From assembly GCF_030272615.1 (NCBI RefSeq), contig NC_081407.1:263238574-263302573 (forward strand): a DNA stretch of 64,000 bases. Direction: 5' to 3'. Origin of the DNA: Cryptomeria japonica (taxonomy: Eukaryota > Streptophyta > Pinopsida > Cupressales > Cupressaceae). Positions 24,248 through 36,900 of this stretch are shown here, piece after piece. The notes beneath the pieces are model-generated. The model ran no database searches. It was not told the origin of the DNA and saw nothing but the letters and a program-made list of their open reading frames with translations. Numbering within the stretch: position 1 is the stretch's first letter; every line of letters starts with the position of its first letter. The position numbers and the translations under genes are program-made.

Positions 24248-25411
24248 TGTTACTACTTATCAAATTGTCATTAGTTTCATATCCAAAGTCATGCTATATT
24301 CTAGTCGGTTAGTATTACCGAATCATGCAGTCGGTACACACAGAGAAGTTAGTATGAATAGTCTAGTTGGTTATAGAAGAAAGCAGTCACAGAATGCATT
24401 ATTCACTGAGCTGTTTACCGAGTAAAGTTTCATGGCTATCAAGTGGTAAAGTTAACTCACCGAGTTGCTATTCATCGAGTGAAATGTTCTACCAGATACA
24501 TTGAACCTGGACATGCACATGAAAATGTGTTACAAGGTCGAGGCACATCTAACCGTTTTTGCATTGGAAATTGCATTAGGAGATTGTGTATGATTACAAG
24601 GTCAATCTAACCAATGAGATATTTTGTTTAGTCATTCATTCAAAGAATCTTTTTGTAAGATCAAAGCAATGAATTAAATCACCGCTGTAAGAGATCTATT
24701 TATAGAGCATGATTCTAGGGTTAGAAAGGGGGAATGTGTGTGTGTATGCATGAAGGAAGACTGTTACAGAGACATAGAGAGGTCACCGAGAAGGTTATCA
24801 ATGAACAGTTGAAGAACAGAGTAAACAAAAGGGTTTACTGAGTTTCATTATGGGTTACCGAGGTATGCTACAAGCTAGGTAATCTTATTCAGAGCACATA
24901 GAATCTACTTTAGCATTTCAGATGTAAAGTTGCAGATATTTGTAATGATTTTATTGTAAAATCTGAAGTTGTAAGAGAAACCTTTAATAGGGTAAAAGAC
25001 TCTAACCAAGTCTATAAATTGTAAATCCTTTAACTAGGTGCAACATTTATATAGTGTTGTAAAATCCTTTAGTAAGGTAGATCTAACTGATCTTGATACT
25101 CCTAACAGGGTAAGCTATCAAAAATAGCTAAATGTAGCTCTAACTACACATTCTTTATTATTGCAGTAGTGAAGTTGTGGGTGCCATCCCCACCACAGTT
25201 TTTCTCTCTAACCAAGAGTTTCTGCGTGACCAAAATATATGTGTTATGGAGTGAATCATGTATGATTGTTATCTGTTGATTTTAGTTTTATTTTATGTTG
25301 CTGCACTATTCTATTTATGCATAATAGTAAGGTTATTATCAAAGAAAAATTTTGGAGTATTGATTCACCCCTCCCCTCTCAGTACATCATCTTTCCATAT
25401 TGGGCCTAGCA
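24248..25411 (+). repeat. 5' LTR of element B
   Basis: TGTTACTACT at the start, CCTAGCA at the end. The closing segment GATTCACCCCTCCCCTCTCAG is the terminal motif common to the Copia-like LTRs here. A TATA-like TATTTATAG lies at 24697-24705. Confidence 0.93.
24697..24705 (+). promoter_or_regulatory. Putative TATA box of element B 5' LTR
   Basis: TATTTATAG is conserved at the same LTR position at 31526-31534. It is inferred from base composition and position only. Confidence 0.5.
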
Positions 25412-25413
25412 AT

Positions 25414-25425
25414 TGGTATTAGAGC
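25414..25425 (+). other. Primer binding site of element B
   Basis: TGGTATTAGAGC lies two bases after the LTR. It differs from the standard TGGTATCAGAGC by one C to T change. Confidence 0.85.
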
Positions 25426-25473
25426 TTGAATCTTGGAAAAGGGTTTAACTACCTAAAGAGAAAGATCTTAGCA

Positions 25474-26826
25474 ATGGAAGGCTACAAACAACCTTGGAGG
25501 ATTGTGCATCTTCAAGAAGAGCTGGATAATGCAAATCAAGTGATTACAGACATGCAAAGGCAAATGCAAAAATCTCTGAAAGTAAGGAGAAGATTATCTA
25601 ATGACTTGCAGGATTCTCAAGAGCTAGTGGAACAAATTGAGACATCATTTGAGAATAGTATATCTGAAGAGACTAAAGAAATGATTGGAATGTTGAAAGA
25701 AAAGAACAAAGCATTGGCTGATCAACTAAAAGCAATGAAAAGAGTACATTAACATTTCAGTACACAAATGACTGAAAATCTAGATGCATTAAGGATAGCT
25801 AAGGATAAAGCAAGAGATCTACAAAGAGAGAAACAACAACTTGAAGCTCTAGTATCTGATAAGGATGATGAAATCATAAGGTTAACTGGTATTCAACAAA
25901 ATATGACAGATCAAATAGGTTATGCACATCATGAAGCAATTCTAAAGAATGATGAAAATCAATCATTGAAACTTGAAGTATCAAGGTTGACTGGTGAACT
26001 TGAAACTGAGAAGAAATCCAAAGAATCATTGGAGAAAAGTTATGAAGCATCAAAGATGTTGGATGAGCAACTGAATACAGGAAGACTCTACAAAGATGAA
26101 GGACTCAGTTACAAAGGAAAAGAATCAACCGAGAAAGGAATTCATACCACCGAGAGAGGAGAATCATCAAAACAAGCTGGAAAAAGGAATAACATCAAAA
26201 GGAAGAAGCCTATTTGTTACTACTATGGAAATCAAGGTCATACTACCAACATATGCCAGATTAGAAAAGGTAAGCAATCGAATATCTCTAAGTCCAATGG
26301 ATATTGTTACAATTACAATAAATATGGTCACCCGCCTAATCAATGTAGGACAAAGTCTGTTAACAACTATCAGAAGGCAAAATTCAAAGGGTTTTGTAAA
26401 AAATGCAATAGATATGGACATAGTACTGAGAAGTGCTGGTTTAAGCAAAAGAACTACATGAAGTATCCACACCGAGCAAACACTGGAGGTTACCGAACTC
26501 ACACTAATCCTTACCGACAATATGCAACAGTACCATGGGATTACAATACAAGGATATGGTGTGAATGTTGTGGAAGATATGGACATATAAGTGCCTACTA
26601 TTTTATAAGATTTGGAATGAACAACTGAAGATCATGGAGAAATCCTAGTATGGCATGTTTTCATTGTCACAAAGCTAGACAGTTAGCTGGAGATTACAAA
26701 GATCAACCGAGAAGAGACACTGAAGAGATAAAAGAAAAATTCAAGATGATTTGGAAAAAGAAAGAAATTATGTCTGATGAAGAAAGCACCTTTCTTACCG
26801 AGTTAGGTGCACCTATTTCAAATTAG
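25474..26826 (+). pseudogene. Element B ORF1: gag-like protein with five CCHC-type knuckles
   Basis: One frame of about 450 codons, broken only by TAA at 25750 and TGA at 26626. The ATG at 25474 is the likeliest start. Residues 10-190 are a long charged, Leu/Glu/Lys-rich segment that should form a coiled coil. Residues 245 onward hold five knuckle-like repeats, including CYYYGNQGHTTNIC, CYNYNKYGHPPNQC and CKKCNRYGHSTEKC. Several zinc ligands are Tyr in place of Cys (TGT to TAT type change). A classic Copia capsid domain is not evident. The protein probably binds RNA and forms particles (inference from knuckles and position). ORF1 of C, D and E has the same plan. Confidence 0.75.
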
Positions 26827-27321
26827 TCAAGGAAAGGTATGAAGGGACTGCATTCTTTAAAAGTTAAATCATAACAGTTCCTATTCTATTTTGTACAAAA
26901 TTCAATTTCTACATAGTTAAGATGCAATTAGTCAGTTTATATACTATACAGGAAACCTATCAAGTCAGTTAATAAAGCAAAGTTGGGTACGTGAAAATAG
27001 AAAAAAGAGTAAATCAATAAAAGGTGAACCAAGTGCATTTAATATCTTGACCTAACTTGCACGGAGCCTGATAAGGTATTTTTGAGTACTTAAAAGTGTT
27101 TTTGTGATCATTTTCATTCACCCAAATTTTTGAGAAGTAGAGCAGAGTGAATCAAAGCGATCAAACTTCATTCAAAGTGAATTTCAAGGTATTTACATCA
27201 ATCTATTCACACTATTAAGCTAGTTTCCAATCTAGTCAAATTGCTATTGTCTACTGAGTGTGAAGCATTAGTTGTTTGTAAGCCCTAAGGATAACTTGGC
27301 AAATCTTACCCAAAATCTACC
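26827..27321 (+). other. Inter-ORF spacer of element B
   Basis: About 495 bp without an ORF or recognisable motif between ORF1 and ORF2. It could hold a splice or internal start signal for ORF2; nothing in it demonstrates this. Confidence 0.5.
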
Positions 27322-30300
27322 ATGGTGCCCAAGATCCAAGACCCTGTAGTTGTCCAAAATGTGGAGAAGCCCTCACTAAAATATTCTCTAACTCCTAAAG
27401 TTACCTCAGAACCGAATGATAAAACTACATTTTCACTCATCCCGGATCGAGTCTTGTTAGTGGAAGATGTCAAATTCTTTACCAAATGCCATGTTGAGGA
27501 ACTTGGTCATGTAGAGATTAGTGACACATATGATGAACTGTGCACTGATGGCAAATTGGATAGCAAATTTGAGCATATCAAAATCAAGGGATTAACTGAA
27601 GCCCTAGTCTATCCCTGTGTGTTCAAACCCCAGTGGGTTAAGTTTATATTGAGAAGAGTACATGATGATTTCATGTGGCTACAAGAGAAACCGTTCAAGA
27701 TCACGAAGGAAGTCATTCACCTGATCACCAGATATCCCATCTACGATCATGCTTGTGCACAGAAAATGATATCACAAAAGGAGCTAATCAGTCTAATCAG
27801 AGTAAAATCTGATTATCGAGGACTAAAATTGAATATTTTCACTCATGCTAAACTAAAATTTGTAATTAGAGTTATTGGTTACTGTTTCTTCCAATCTGCA
27901 AGGGAAAATAGTGTACCATGTGCTGCAGTGGACTTGGCCTACAAAATAGTGAAGAAGGGAATGAAAGTAGACTTATGTGAAGTGCTACTAAAGAGCTTGT
28001 TTGAGAACCTGAACACAATAAGGAAGCCAAAGAAGAACAACTTGGCAAACACACTAAAGTTCAGTTCACTACTTGTATGTATGTTTTTCTATTTTGAGAA
28101 GTTCTTTCCCTCAGTCGATAAAGTAGTATGGGAGTTGCAGCGACCTATCACCCATCAGATCAATGACTACATCAAGAAGTTAGGAGATAACTTTAATGAT
28201 ATCATGGATGATTACTTCAGCAAATTCCAAGAGAAAATGCACAACATGTACAGGATCCCTCCATAGCTGGGTGAAAAATACAAGGACAATATATGTTTTG
28301 AAGTCGACACTGATTATTGCTATGTAAATGCTATCGAACCAAGGACTCAATCATTGCAACCAATGGGTTATGAGATTGATTATGATATTACACAACAACA
28401 AACTGATGCCTATCTATCGTTACCAAGGCATGCAACTAAACTAAGGTATGGAACCTATGAAGAGGTGAAGGAGAAAGTAAAAATGAGCATTGTAGTTCCT
28501 AAGGCTACAAGAAAAACTGCAAAGATGGTAAAGGCTTTATCTAAGAAATTTGGAGAAGAATCCTCCTCTACACCTGTCAAAGGCAATCTTGCCATTACCA
28601 AAGAGGAATTAGAAGCATAGAAGGCTGCAATAACATTACGCACAGAGTTGCCAAAGGGTAAAGTTCTGAAAAGAAAGAAACAAGACATCACAAAGGCTCT
28701 ACTGACTCCACCAACAAAGAGACCCAACACCAGAGCATCAGCTGCATCACCGAGTAAGAAACAAAAGACTGTTGCTCCTCCTAAGGTAACCAAAACTTAT
28801 AAGAAATCTACTCAGAGACTCATTTTGGCAAAAGAGTCGAGTGATATAGAGTCCGATGATGCAAACAAATTCCAGATTGTGAAAAGAAAAAAGGTAAACA
28901 TTCACAGTGTTGAAATTTTTTGTGCCAATCTTAAAGAATACAGTGGATTTGTAGGATTTAGATATGTTAAGTATGAGACTAGGAATAATGATGAGAAACG
29001 ACAGATTGAAGAAGCTATCATATGTACACTTCTGAAGTTTCGGTTAGCACCATTAGAACTAGCAAAGTCACTTCCGAGTGAACTCTACTCACACATTGAT
29101 AATAGATGGAAATATGAAATGGATTCAAAGAGACAAATAAGAGAAAGAAGTCTAGTCCATCTATTTCTTGACATGTCTATAGCTAAAATCAAGGAGCATC
29201 TGACCACATATAATTCAAAATTTCTTGTGAAACAGAGAGCCTTAAAATTGATGAATGGGTTATACATTGATGTGGAGAATGAGATTAAAGCCAAGTGGTA
29301 GGAGATCTTCAAACAAAAGGATGTCGGTGAACAATCTCAAATTCAAATTGTTGATGTCACTGAGCAAGATCCAGATGTCACCGAGCAAGGTCCAGACCCG
29401 GTTGACACTATACAAATTGATGAAGATGTAATGGATGAAGTAGCACCAGAGCAGGAAATGATTGAAGGCACTACTTATGCAAAACTTGTCTCTAGTGAAT
29501 CTGTCTTAGAACAAGTTCAACCTTATCTGCTGATGAAGCCACTAGTCTCAACTGAAGCTCCCAAGGACACTGTGCAAGCTACCAAAGGCAACAAATTTGA
29601 AGTTGCAGGAGATACAAGTAACAAATCTGAAGCTACAGGTGATACAACCAAAGATCAGATGTCTCAAGCACAGACACGCACTGCAACTATTACAACTGAG
29701 ACCCCTAGCACCAAGCCACCCAAAGACATTGCAATGGCTATAGGAATAGACCAAAGTGTTGCATCTACTGAGCAACCTACCAAGGGTCAGCAAGCCTCAC
29801 AAGAACTTGTATTAGTGCCACAGACCAAAGGAAAAGCAAAGAAGGTGAGAAAGCATGGTTTTAAATTTGACTTATCTAAACCGATCATGTTGCCCAATGT
29901 AGACATTTCCAAATTGAAAGGGCAAGCACTCACTAAATTCGGTGAACTATGCAAAGCAAAGGCCAAATAGGAGAAGCAACTGGCCATACAGTAAAAGAAT
30001 AAAGTACTTCAGAAGCTTAGGACATTACTCATAGAAATGCTACCATCAACAATAGTGTCAACTGATGTAGCCATCCATATTCAGTTGGATGAACTCCTCA
30101 ATCAGATTGAAACATCTGGAGTTGATGCATCTAAGTACTTAAGCAAGCTCAAGGATAAAGAGCTTACAACAAAAATGATAGAGGAAGTACAAAAATCAAT
30201 TACTGTTGGTAAGGTAAAACTTGTCAAATTCATTGCTGAGTTGTCCCCTCAACTCAAGCACATGCTTTATTTATTCCAGAAATTGTGTACATTTTCTTTA

Positions 30301-30720
30301 TTTATTAAAGATATCAAAAATGAAACTAATGCAATTGAGAAAGAGATCACCGATCTCTCATCTAAGTTGACCACTGAGCCTAATTCAGTTTAGAACTTTT
30401 ACAAAAAGCTACAACAACTCATGGCTCAACAGTTAGAACTAAGGAATGAAGAGCATAAAATTAGGATGGATATAATGACCCTTCAAACATTATTCCTTCC
30501 TCATCTCTCATCAGTACAGGAATAGCTCAACCGAGCTACACGCTTATCAACTACACAAGAGGGAAGCTCTCTTGATGGCTTGATATCACTATTATCTGAT
30601 ATTCAAGCATAAAACTCATTAATGGAAAGTGTCAAGGACTCACTCTCAATCGCCCTCACCGACGCCTGAACCAAGTATAAGACTATTTTTGATCAGTTAC
30701 CGCCTCTGGATGGAAATTAA
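27322..30720 (+). pseudogene. Element B ORF2: unrecognised protein of 1,132 codons
   Basis: A single frame runs from ATG 27322 to TAA 30718 with no frameshift but nine internal stops: six TAG (28264, 28618, 29299, 29968, 30391, 30523), two TAA (29992, 30610) and one TGA (30667). The N-domain (residues about 90-290) has the pattern VKFILRRVHDD, KPFKITKEVIHLI, and is shared with C, D and E. A motif around IEPR (28336) is shared with C and D. Residues about 440-490 are a Lys/Arg/Pro linker. Residues 530-660 form a second helical domain (LYSHIDNRWK). A Thr/Gln/Lys-rich stretch and a coiled-coil-like C-end follow. I see no enzyme motif. I do not recognise the family. Possible roles include nuclear entry, targeting or particle assembly, all speculative. 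Confidence 0.75.
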
Positions 30721-30734
30721 GTTTTTAATGTTTG

Positions 30735-31076
30735 TCAAAAAGGGGGAGTAATATTATGATGCTACAAAGAGTAAAGCCCAACAAAGGGGGAGTAATTCTA
30801 CATTTGGAGAGTAATATAGTTTTTTTAACACAATTTTGAGTATTGTATACAAGGGGAGTATACTGAGCAGAATATATAGAGCATTTAGAGCACATAAGTA
30901 CATAATAGAACCAAACATGCAAAATTTAGAGTTATATACAGAATAATGATAAGGGGAGTATATCTGCATATACTATTTTTTTTACTATTGTATATATTGT
31001 CAAGTATATAGTTTTTGAGTTATGACTTTGTAAGTAGTTTTTGTCAAACATCTCAACTATTGTCAAAAGGGGAGAT
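30735..31076 (+). other. Repeated polypurine tracts of element B
   Basis: GGGGGAG at 30742 and 30786, and GGGGAG near 30853, 30953 and 31069. The last runs into the 3' LTR (GGGGAGAT then TGTTAC). The layout is Sirevirus-like. Confidence 0.75.
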
Positions 31077-32240
31077 TGTTACTACTGATCAAATTGCCAT
31101 TAGTTTCATATCCAAATTCATACTATATCCTAGTCGGTTAGGATTACTAGATCATGTAGTCGGTACACACAAAGAAGTCAGTATGAATAGTCTAGTTGGT
31201 TACAAAAGAAAGCAGTCACAGAACACAGTATTCACCGAGCTATTTAGCAAGTAAATTTTCATGGCTACCAAGTGGTAAAGTTAACTCACCAAGTTGATAT
31301 TCATTGAGTGAAACATTTTACCAGATACATTGAACCTAGACATGCACATGAAAATGTGTTACAAGATCGAGGCACATCTAACCATTTTTGCATTGGAAAT
31401 TGCATTAGGAGATTGTGTATGATTACAAGGTCAATCTAACCAATGAGATATTTTGTTTAGTCATTCATTCGAAGAATCTTTTTGTAAGATCAAAGCAATG
31501 AATTAAATCACCACTGTAAGAGATCTATTTATAGAGCATGATTCTAGGGTTAGAAAGGGGGAATGTGTGTGTGTATGCATGAAGGAAGACTGTTACAGAG
31601 ACATAGAGAGGTCACCAAGAAGGTTATCAGTGAACAGTTGAAGAACAAAGTAAATAGAAGGGTTTACCATATTTCATTATGGGTTACTGAGGTATGCTAC
31701 AAGCTAGGTAATCTTATTCAAAGCACATAGAATCTTCTTTAGCATTTCAGATGCAAAGTTGCAAATATTTGTAATGATTTTATTGTAAAATTTGAAGTTG
31801 TAAGAGAAACCTTTTATAGGGTAAAAGACTCTAACCAAGTCTATAAATTGTAAATCCTTTAACTAGGTGCAACATTTATATAGTGTTGTAAAATCCTTTA
31901 GTAAGGTAGATCTAACTAATCTTGATACTCCTAACAGGGTAAGCTATCAGAAATAGCTAAATGTAGCTCTAACCAAGCATTCTTTATTATTGCAGTAGTG
32001 AAATTATGGGTGCCATCCCCACCACATTTTTTCTCTCTAACCAAGAGTTTCTACGTGACCAAAATATATGTGTTATGGAGTTAATCATGTATGATTGTTA
32101 TCTGTTGATTTTAGTTTTATTTTATGTTGCTGCACTATTCTGTTTATGCATAACAGTAATGCAATTATCAAAGAAAAGTTTTGGAGTACTAATTCACCCC
32201 TCCCCTCTCAGTACATCAGCTTTCCATATTGGGCCTAACA
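31077..32240 (+). repeat. 3' LTR of element B
   Basis: Same length as the 5' LTR. It starts TGTTACTACTGAT and ends GGGCCTAACA. TATA-like TATTTATAG lies at 31526-31534. CTTAT follows. Confidence 0.93.
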
Positions 32241-32245
32241 CTTAT
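32241..32245. repeat. Target site duplication of element B, right copy (CTTAT)
   Basis: Exact match to 24243-24247. Confidence 0.95.
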
Positions 32246-32416
32246 TTGTTGGGGTTTTCTACTAAAGATTGTTCTATTTGAAACTTCTATACATCTTTTC
32301 ATTTCCTCATTATTTATAGAACTACACATACTCAAAAGTTCAACTTATTTAATCTCTCTATCCCTCTTGATTGCCTCTAATTTCCTTGCATCTAAATTAT
32401 TATACAATGATAAAAG
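32246..32416 (-). pseudogene. Element C ORF2, middle segment between insertions B and D
   Basis: These 170 bp read on the minus strand in the same frame as the ORF2 parts on either side once B and D are removed. The segment contains SLYNNLDARKLEAIKRDREI, partly across the D junction. This aligns with LYNSLDNKWR...EIREE in D and LYSHIDNRWK...QIRER in B. One TAA lies inside. It belongs to the second helical domain of ORF2. Confidence 0.75.
32412..32416. repeat. Target site duplication of element D, left copy (AAAAG)
   Basis: AAAAG precedes the LTR start TGATGAATAC and recurs at 40175-40179. Confidence 0.92.
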
Positions 32417-33630
32417 TGATGAATACTAAGAGGAGGGGGGTGAATTAGTATACCAATAAATGCTAAACTTAAACACTTACATAATTTAGCAGTAAACCAG
32501 TATAACAGTTTTACCAACAAACCAGTTAACACAAATGCAAACCAATAGAAAATAAGGCATTCACCCACAGAAGCACAATCATCATAACACAATATATTTT
32601 GACATGGAGAGCCAAATGGGAAAAACCATAGTGAGATGAAACTCACAAGTATCTATCTACAAAATAGTGACCAGACTAATTAAGGTCAAACTGGTTAAGG
32701 TCATACAATGTTCTTTACCAGAATAGATCCTGTTAGGAATCTCAATCTTTGTTAGGAGATAATTCTAATTAAAGACTACCTTATGAGAGGATTTCATATC
32801 CACAGATGTGAACCACCTTGTTAGAGGATTTACAAAGTCTTTTCTGAACCTACCCGGTTAAGGGTTTTAGACTTGTTGAAGATGGGAGTAATCAACAAGT
32901 GAATGATCTAGCAAATAACATAGTCTGCGTGGTTAGATCCATGATAGCTCATTGCTAATTCATTTTAGCATTACTTCAGTCTTCAGTAAATCCACACTCT
33001 ATTACAGCACACAAACTTGATCTTCTCTTCTAAGATCACACATACAAAAACTCATCAACCACCACCAAAAACCCTAACAGCTACCACACCTAAAACCCTA
33101 GACATAATGTCCTTATAAAGGAATTTGATTTCATGTTGGTCCAATAGGATTATATTGCAAGTTCCTAGGTTCATTGCATCTAGACACATTTGGTAACATG
33201 GCACAAAATCACTGTCAAAGTGTCAGTGGATGGTAACTCATCACAAAAAATAAATACCGGTTCGTAACTCATCACAGAGTATTACCAGTTCATACAACTT
33301 TACCAATTATCAATTGGTAACTCATCACAGAGTAATACTGGTTCAAATATTATACTAATTACCGTATGTCAAAAATGAAGATTGGGAAAATGATAACTGC
33401 CACTTCAGTTCCTTCGCATCGCTGGAGATCCTCGAACTACTTGAGGTCTTTATACCACTTGGGATTGGTAAACACTTTCTACAGAACACCGATAGTCTAA
33501 AGACTATGATACATAATACTAGTTTGGAACACATACCGGTTGAGCATAACTTTTGCACACAAAAAGTGATCTCAAAGCAAGTGTGTGTCCATCAATGACA
33601 ATCACAAAATCATTATCAAAAATGCCAACA
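32417..33630 (-). repeat. 3' LTR (minus) of element D
   Basis: 1,214 bp, paired with 38970-40174. It contains the terminal motif AAGAGGAGGGGGGTGAATTAG near its left end and short repeats of GGTAACTCATCACAGAGTA near 33230-33330. A minus-strand TATA-like CTTTATAAGG is at 33111-33120. Confidence 0.92.
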
Positions 33631-33860
33631 ATCTCCCCCTTTGGCATTGATGGCAACACTTAGGAAATTTTTTGACATCTAAGTGTTTTACAACAAAAAT
33701 ATGCCATAATCAAAATTACTCCCCCTAAGCATATACACCACCCCTTTTGCAAAAAATACAATGTATACTACTCCCTTACAAAGATAAAAATGAAAGTATA
33801 CATAACATGCATCAAAATTTTAAATACAAAATACTACTCCCCCTTTGCCAACAATGACAA
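33631..33860 (-). other. Repeated polypurine tracts of element D
   Basis: Minus-strand GGGGGAG at 33633, 33719 and 33838, the first abutting the 3' LTR. Same arrangement as in B, C and the Copia array. Confidence 0.7.
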
Positions 33861-33954
33861 AGTACAGCTTAATAACCCCTATTTCCATTATCATTAAAAT
33901 CACAAGAGTTTATTACAATAAAGAGTGAAACTTGTCAAAAACTAATTTAAAGTC

Positions 33955-36900
33955 CTACATAAATGTCTTCATGGATAAAGACCATGACTCAAGCAATGAG
34001 GTAGCAACCTCACTTTCCGTTTGCATCTGGAAAACTTGTTCCTCCATGGCATCCAAGGTACTCATCTCTTGAGTGACCATTAAGGCATCCAGATTGAGAT
34101 AGCATTTCTGAAGTATTTGCAATCTTGGTAATAGAACCAATTGAAGTTCTTGCAAATCTCGTGTCTGGTTGTTGATCTCTAACTCTATTCTTGTAGTCTG
34201 GAGTTGAAACTGGTGAATGGTTTGCCCAAATGTGGTGAAGGAATCATAGGGTGTCTTGAAGGTGCTTATATATGCTTGCAGGTCAAATTGCAGCTTCTCC
34301 TTTTGTGCAAGCACATCATCACAAAATAGATGGGGTTGACTAATCTTACTGAGAAGTAGATTCTCCTCATCCATAGCATCTCTTATATCCTTCTGTGCCT
34401 TCTGGAGTTCTGACTGGAGCTCATTTAACTTCTTCACTAAGGTAGTGTTTAGACCCTTTTGATGCTTCTTTTGTGTATTGGCTTCAACAACATCTTCTAG
34501 GCATTCCACCTAGTCCTCTACAACTGTGCATAGGAGTTTTAGTTGAGCTAAAGAGGAATCGGTACTTGGGAGATTGTTACCAGGAATCAAACTAGTAAGA
34601 GTTTCCACCGCAGTTTGAATAACACCTTCCTCCTTAGCGCTTCCAGTCTCTCTTGGGAAAGCTTAATGCTTTGCAACAACTCCATTTTATTTGTAGATTA
34701 GAGGTCAATGGGATTGGTAATGTTATCCGGTTTGGCTTGACTACCGGTTGCCTTTGGGGTCTCCACTTGTACGCTCTTTGTTGCTTCCTCCTTGTCCTAG
34801 GCTTTTTGCTTTTCTTCTTCTGCCTTCTTTTGCTCCTCTGCTTCTTTCTTTCTTTTCTCTTTTTCCTTCTTCCTTTCTTCTTCTTCCCGCTTCTCTTCTT
34901 CCTTCTTCTTCTTCTCCTCTTCTTTCTTCTTCTCCTCTTCCTTCTTCCTCTTCTCCTCTTCCTATTTATTTTCTTCTTCCTTCTTCTTCTTCTCCTCTTC
35001 ATGTTTCTCCTTCTCCTCTTCCTTCTTCATCTTCTCCTCTTCTTGTTTTCTTTCTTCCTCCTCCTCTTTTCTCTTTTTCTCCTCTTCTGCTTGTTTCCTC
35101 TTCTCTTCCTATTTTCATTTTTCCTCCTCTTGTTTCTTTTTCTCATTCTCCACTTGCTCTCTGTTAGCCTTTTCTTTGTCCCATTTCTCCTTGTCCACTT
35201 TCTCTTTGTCAACTTTGTCCTTTTCTATATCCAGGGTGACATTTTCACCATCCAAGGCATCAACATCAATAGGGTCCATTTGATCAGTGACCTATTCTCC
35301 TTCACTATTATACACCTCATCTGGTTTTTCAATTTCTGGTTCTTGTTGAACCTTTTTGCTGGCTTCAGACACTTGGTGCAATCTCAAAGCTTCCTTGGCA
35401 TGAGAGTGGGTATCTTTCACCACTTCAGGGACTTTCCCTTCTAGCAACAAGAGTCTCCTTCTTCTCATGAAGAAGAGGCCTTTATATTTTTCCATAACTT
35501 CATAAAGTTCTGAATTAGACACATCAGGAAAATATTGAGCTAATATTTCCTCTCTTATTTCTTGTTCCTTTTCTATGGCAATGCGCCATTTGTTATCCAA
35601 AGAATTATATAAAGAATCTGGTGTCACGGGTTTAATTTTTGATGGCGACCAGTCATTAATACATAAATATTGAATGACTTCCTGTTCTACTTCCTCCTTC
35701 TCATTGTCATTGAAATCATCAAAACAATCTACTAAATCACTCAGCACTTTTCTCCTAATATTCTTGATAGTTCTTTGACATTGTGTCAAAGGTTTGTAGG
35801 AGGAAATATCAATATTTACCAATGCTAATGATGTCGGTTCATTGCTGGTTGTCTTGGTCTTCTTCCTTGTTTGCCTAGTCTTCTTAGGCTGTTCTTCAAA
35901 TTCAGTGTCCTCTGAATCTAGTGTGTTGCCTTTTGTCTTCTGCTTCCTCTCAAATACCTTAGTAGGTGCAACTTCTAGTTTCTTCTTGTCAGTGACTACT
36001 TGGTCACTTTAGGACTTGCTGAAGTAACCAGTGTCGATACAGATGGCACTACCTTTCCTTTCTTCATAGAGGGCTCCTCAAATAGTGTAACCCTTTCCAG
36101 ATAGGTGCCGGTTCTCTTCATTTTAGGATCAAGCGGTGAGGCAAGTAGGGTAGAAGCATACCCATCTAGCATGTCATACATCACCTCATAATCCATAGGC
36201 TTCACTTCTTCCTTTCTGGGCTCAACAACCTCCATTATGCTCTCATCTACTTTGATGATAAAGTAGATGTCCTCTTCATACTTCTTGACAATATCACTAG
36301 ATATTCTTACCCTTTGGCTCATCTTGCATCTGAACTCATCAAAGTATTTGTTCAGGATGTCAGGATAATTGGTTCCAACCGCTTGAAGAGTTTCCCTGAT
36401 TTTCTTTGTAACCGATTGGTTAGCAAACCACTAAATATCATCGACTTCTAGAAAGTAGCCTTGGAAGTAGAAGAACAATCTGACCAAAAGTTGTCTGCAT
36501 TTAAATCTCAAGGCATTGTCCTATTTAATTGACTTTAGGTTCACCAAAAGTTGCCTTTGCATATAGGTGCATAAATTAAATGAGGCATCTTCCATGATCA
36601 TCCTGTAGCCAGCATTTACCGCTATAGCAGAGACAGAGTTGATCCTGCTAGCATTGAATGTCTGGTAACCTATCACCATGCAGGCATACTTGACTAGATC
36701 ATCTTTGATGATATTGATGGTCATTCCCTGTTGGTCTCTCATAGAACCAGCAAACTTGGTCATTTCAGTCTTACTGATCTTCCTTAGGGCTGGCACTTCT
36801 CCAACGTTACAAAAACCGGTGATGACATGAATCACTTTCGGTGTGATGTCATGTGTCCACTCTAAATATATTTTGTCACCATGCACTTTGCTTATAATGA

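Larger units (their letters stand above)
24248..32240 (+). mobile_element. Element B: complete pol-less Copia-like LTR element, 8.0 kb
   Basis: LTRs are 24248-25411 and 31077-32240, both 1,164 bp, opening TGTTA and closing TARCA. The duplication CTTAT is perfect. A Met-type primer site follows the 5' LTR and repeated polypurine tracts precede the 3' LTR. The interior has only a gag-like ORF1 and a long ORF2 of unknown type. There is no protease DSG, integrase or RT motif in any frame. It interrupts ORF2 of element C. The first 255 bp of the LTRs differ at about 28 sites, so the insertion is not recent. Confidence 0.92.

Noticed and set aside
27872-28054. Opposite-strand ORF in element B ORF2, and similar shadows at 26167-26586 and 29548-29793
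   Set aside because: They lie antisense to a 1,132-codon frame with conserved domains in related elements.
34634-35002. Arg/Lys-only ORF of 122 codons and the Leu/Phe-rich ORF on the other strand (34653-35444)
   Set aside because: Both are shifted readings of a polypurine/polypyrimidine tract. The ORF2 frame gives Lys/Glu repeats that fit the linker seen in B and C.
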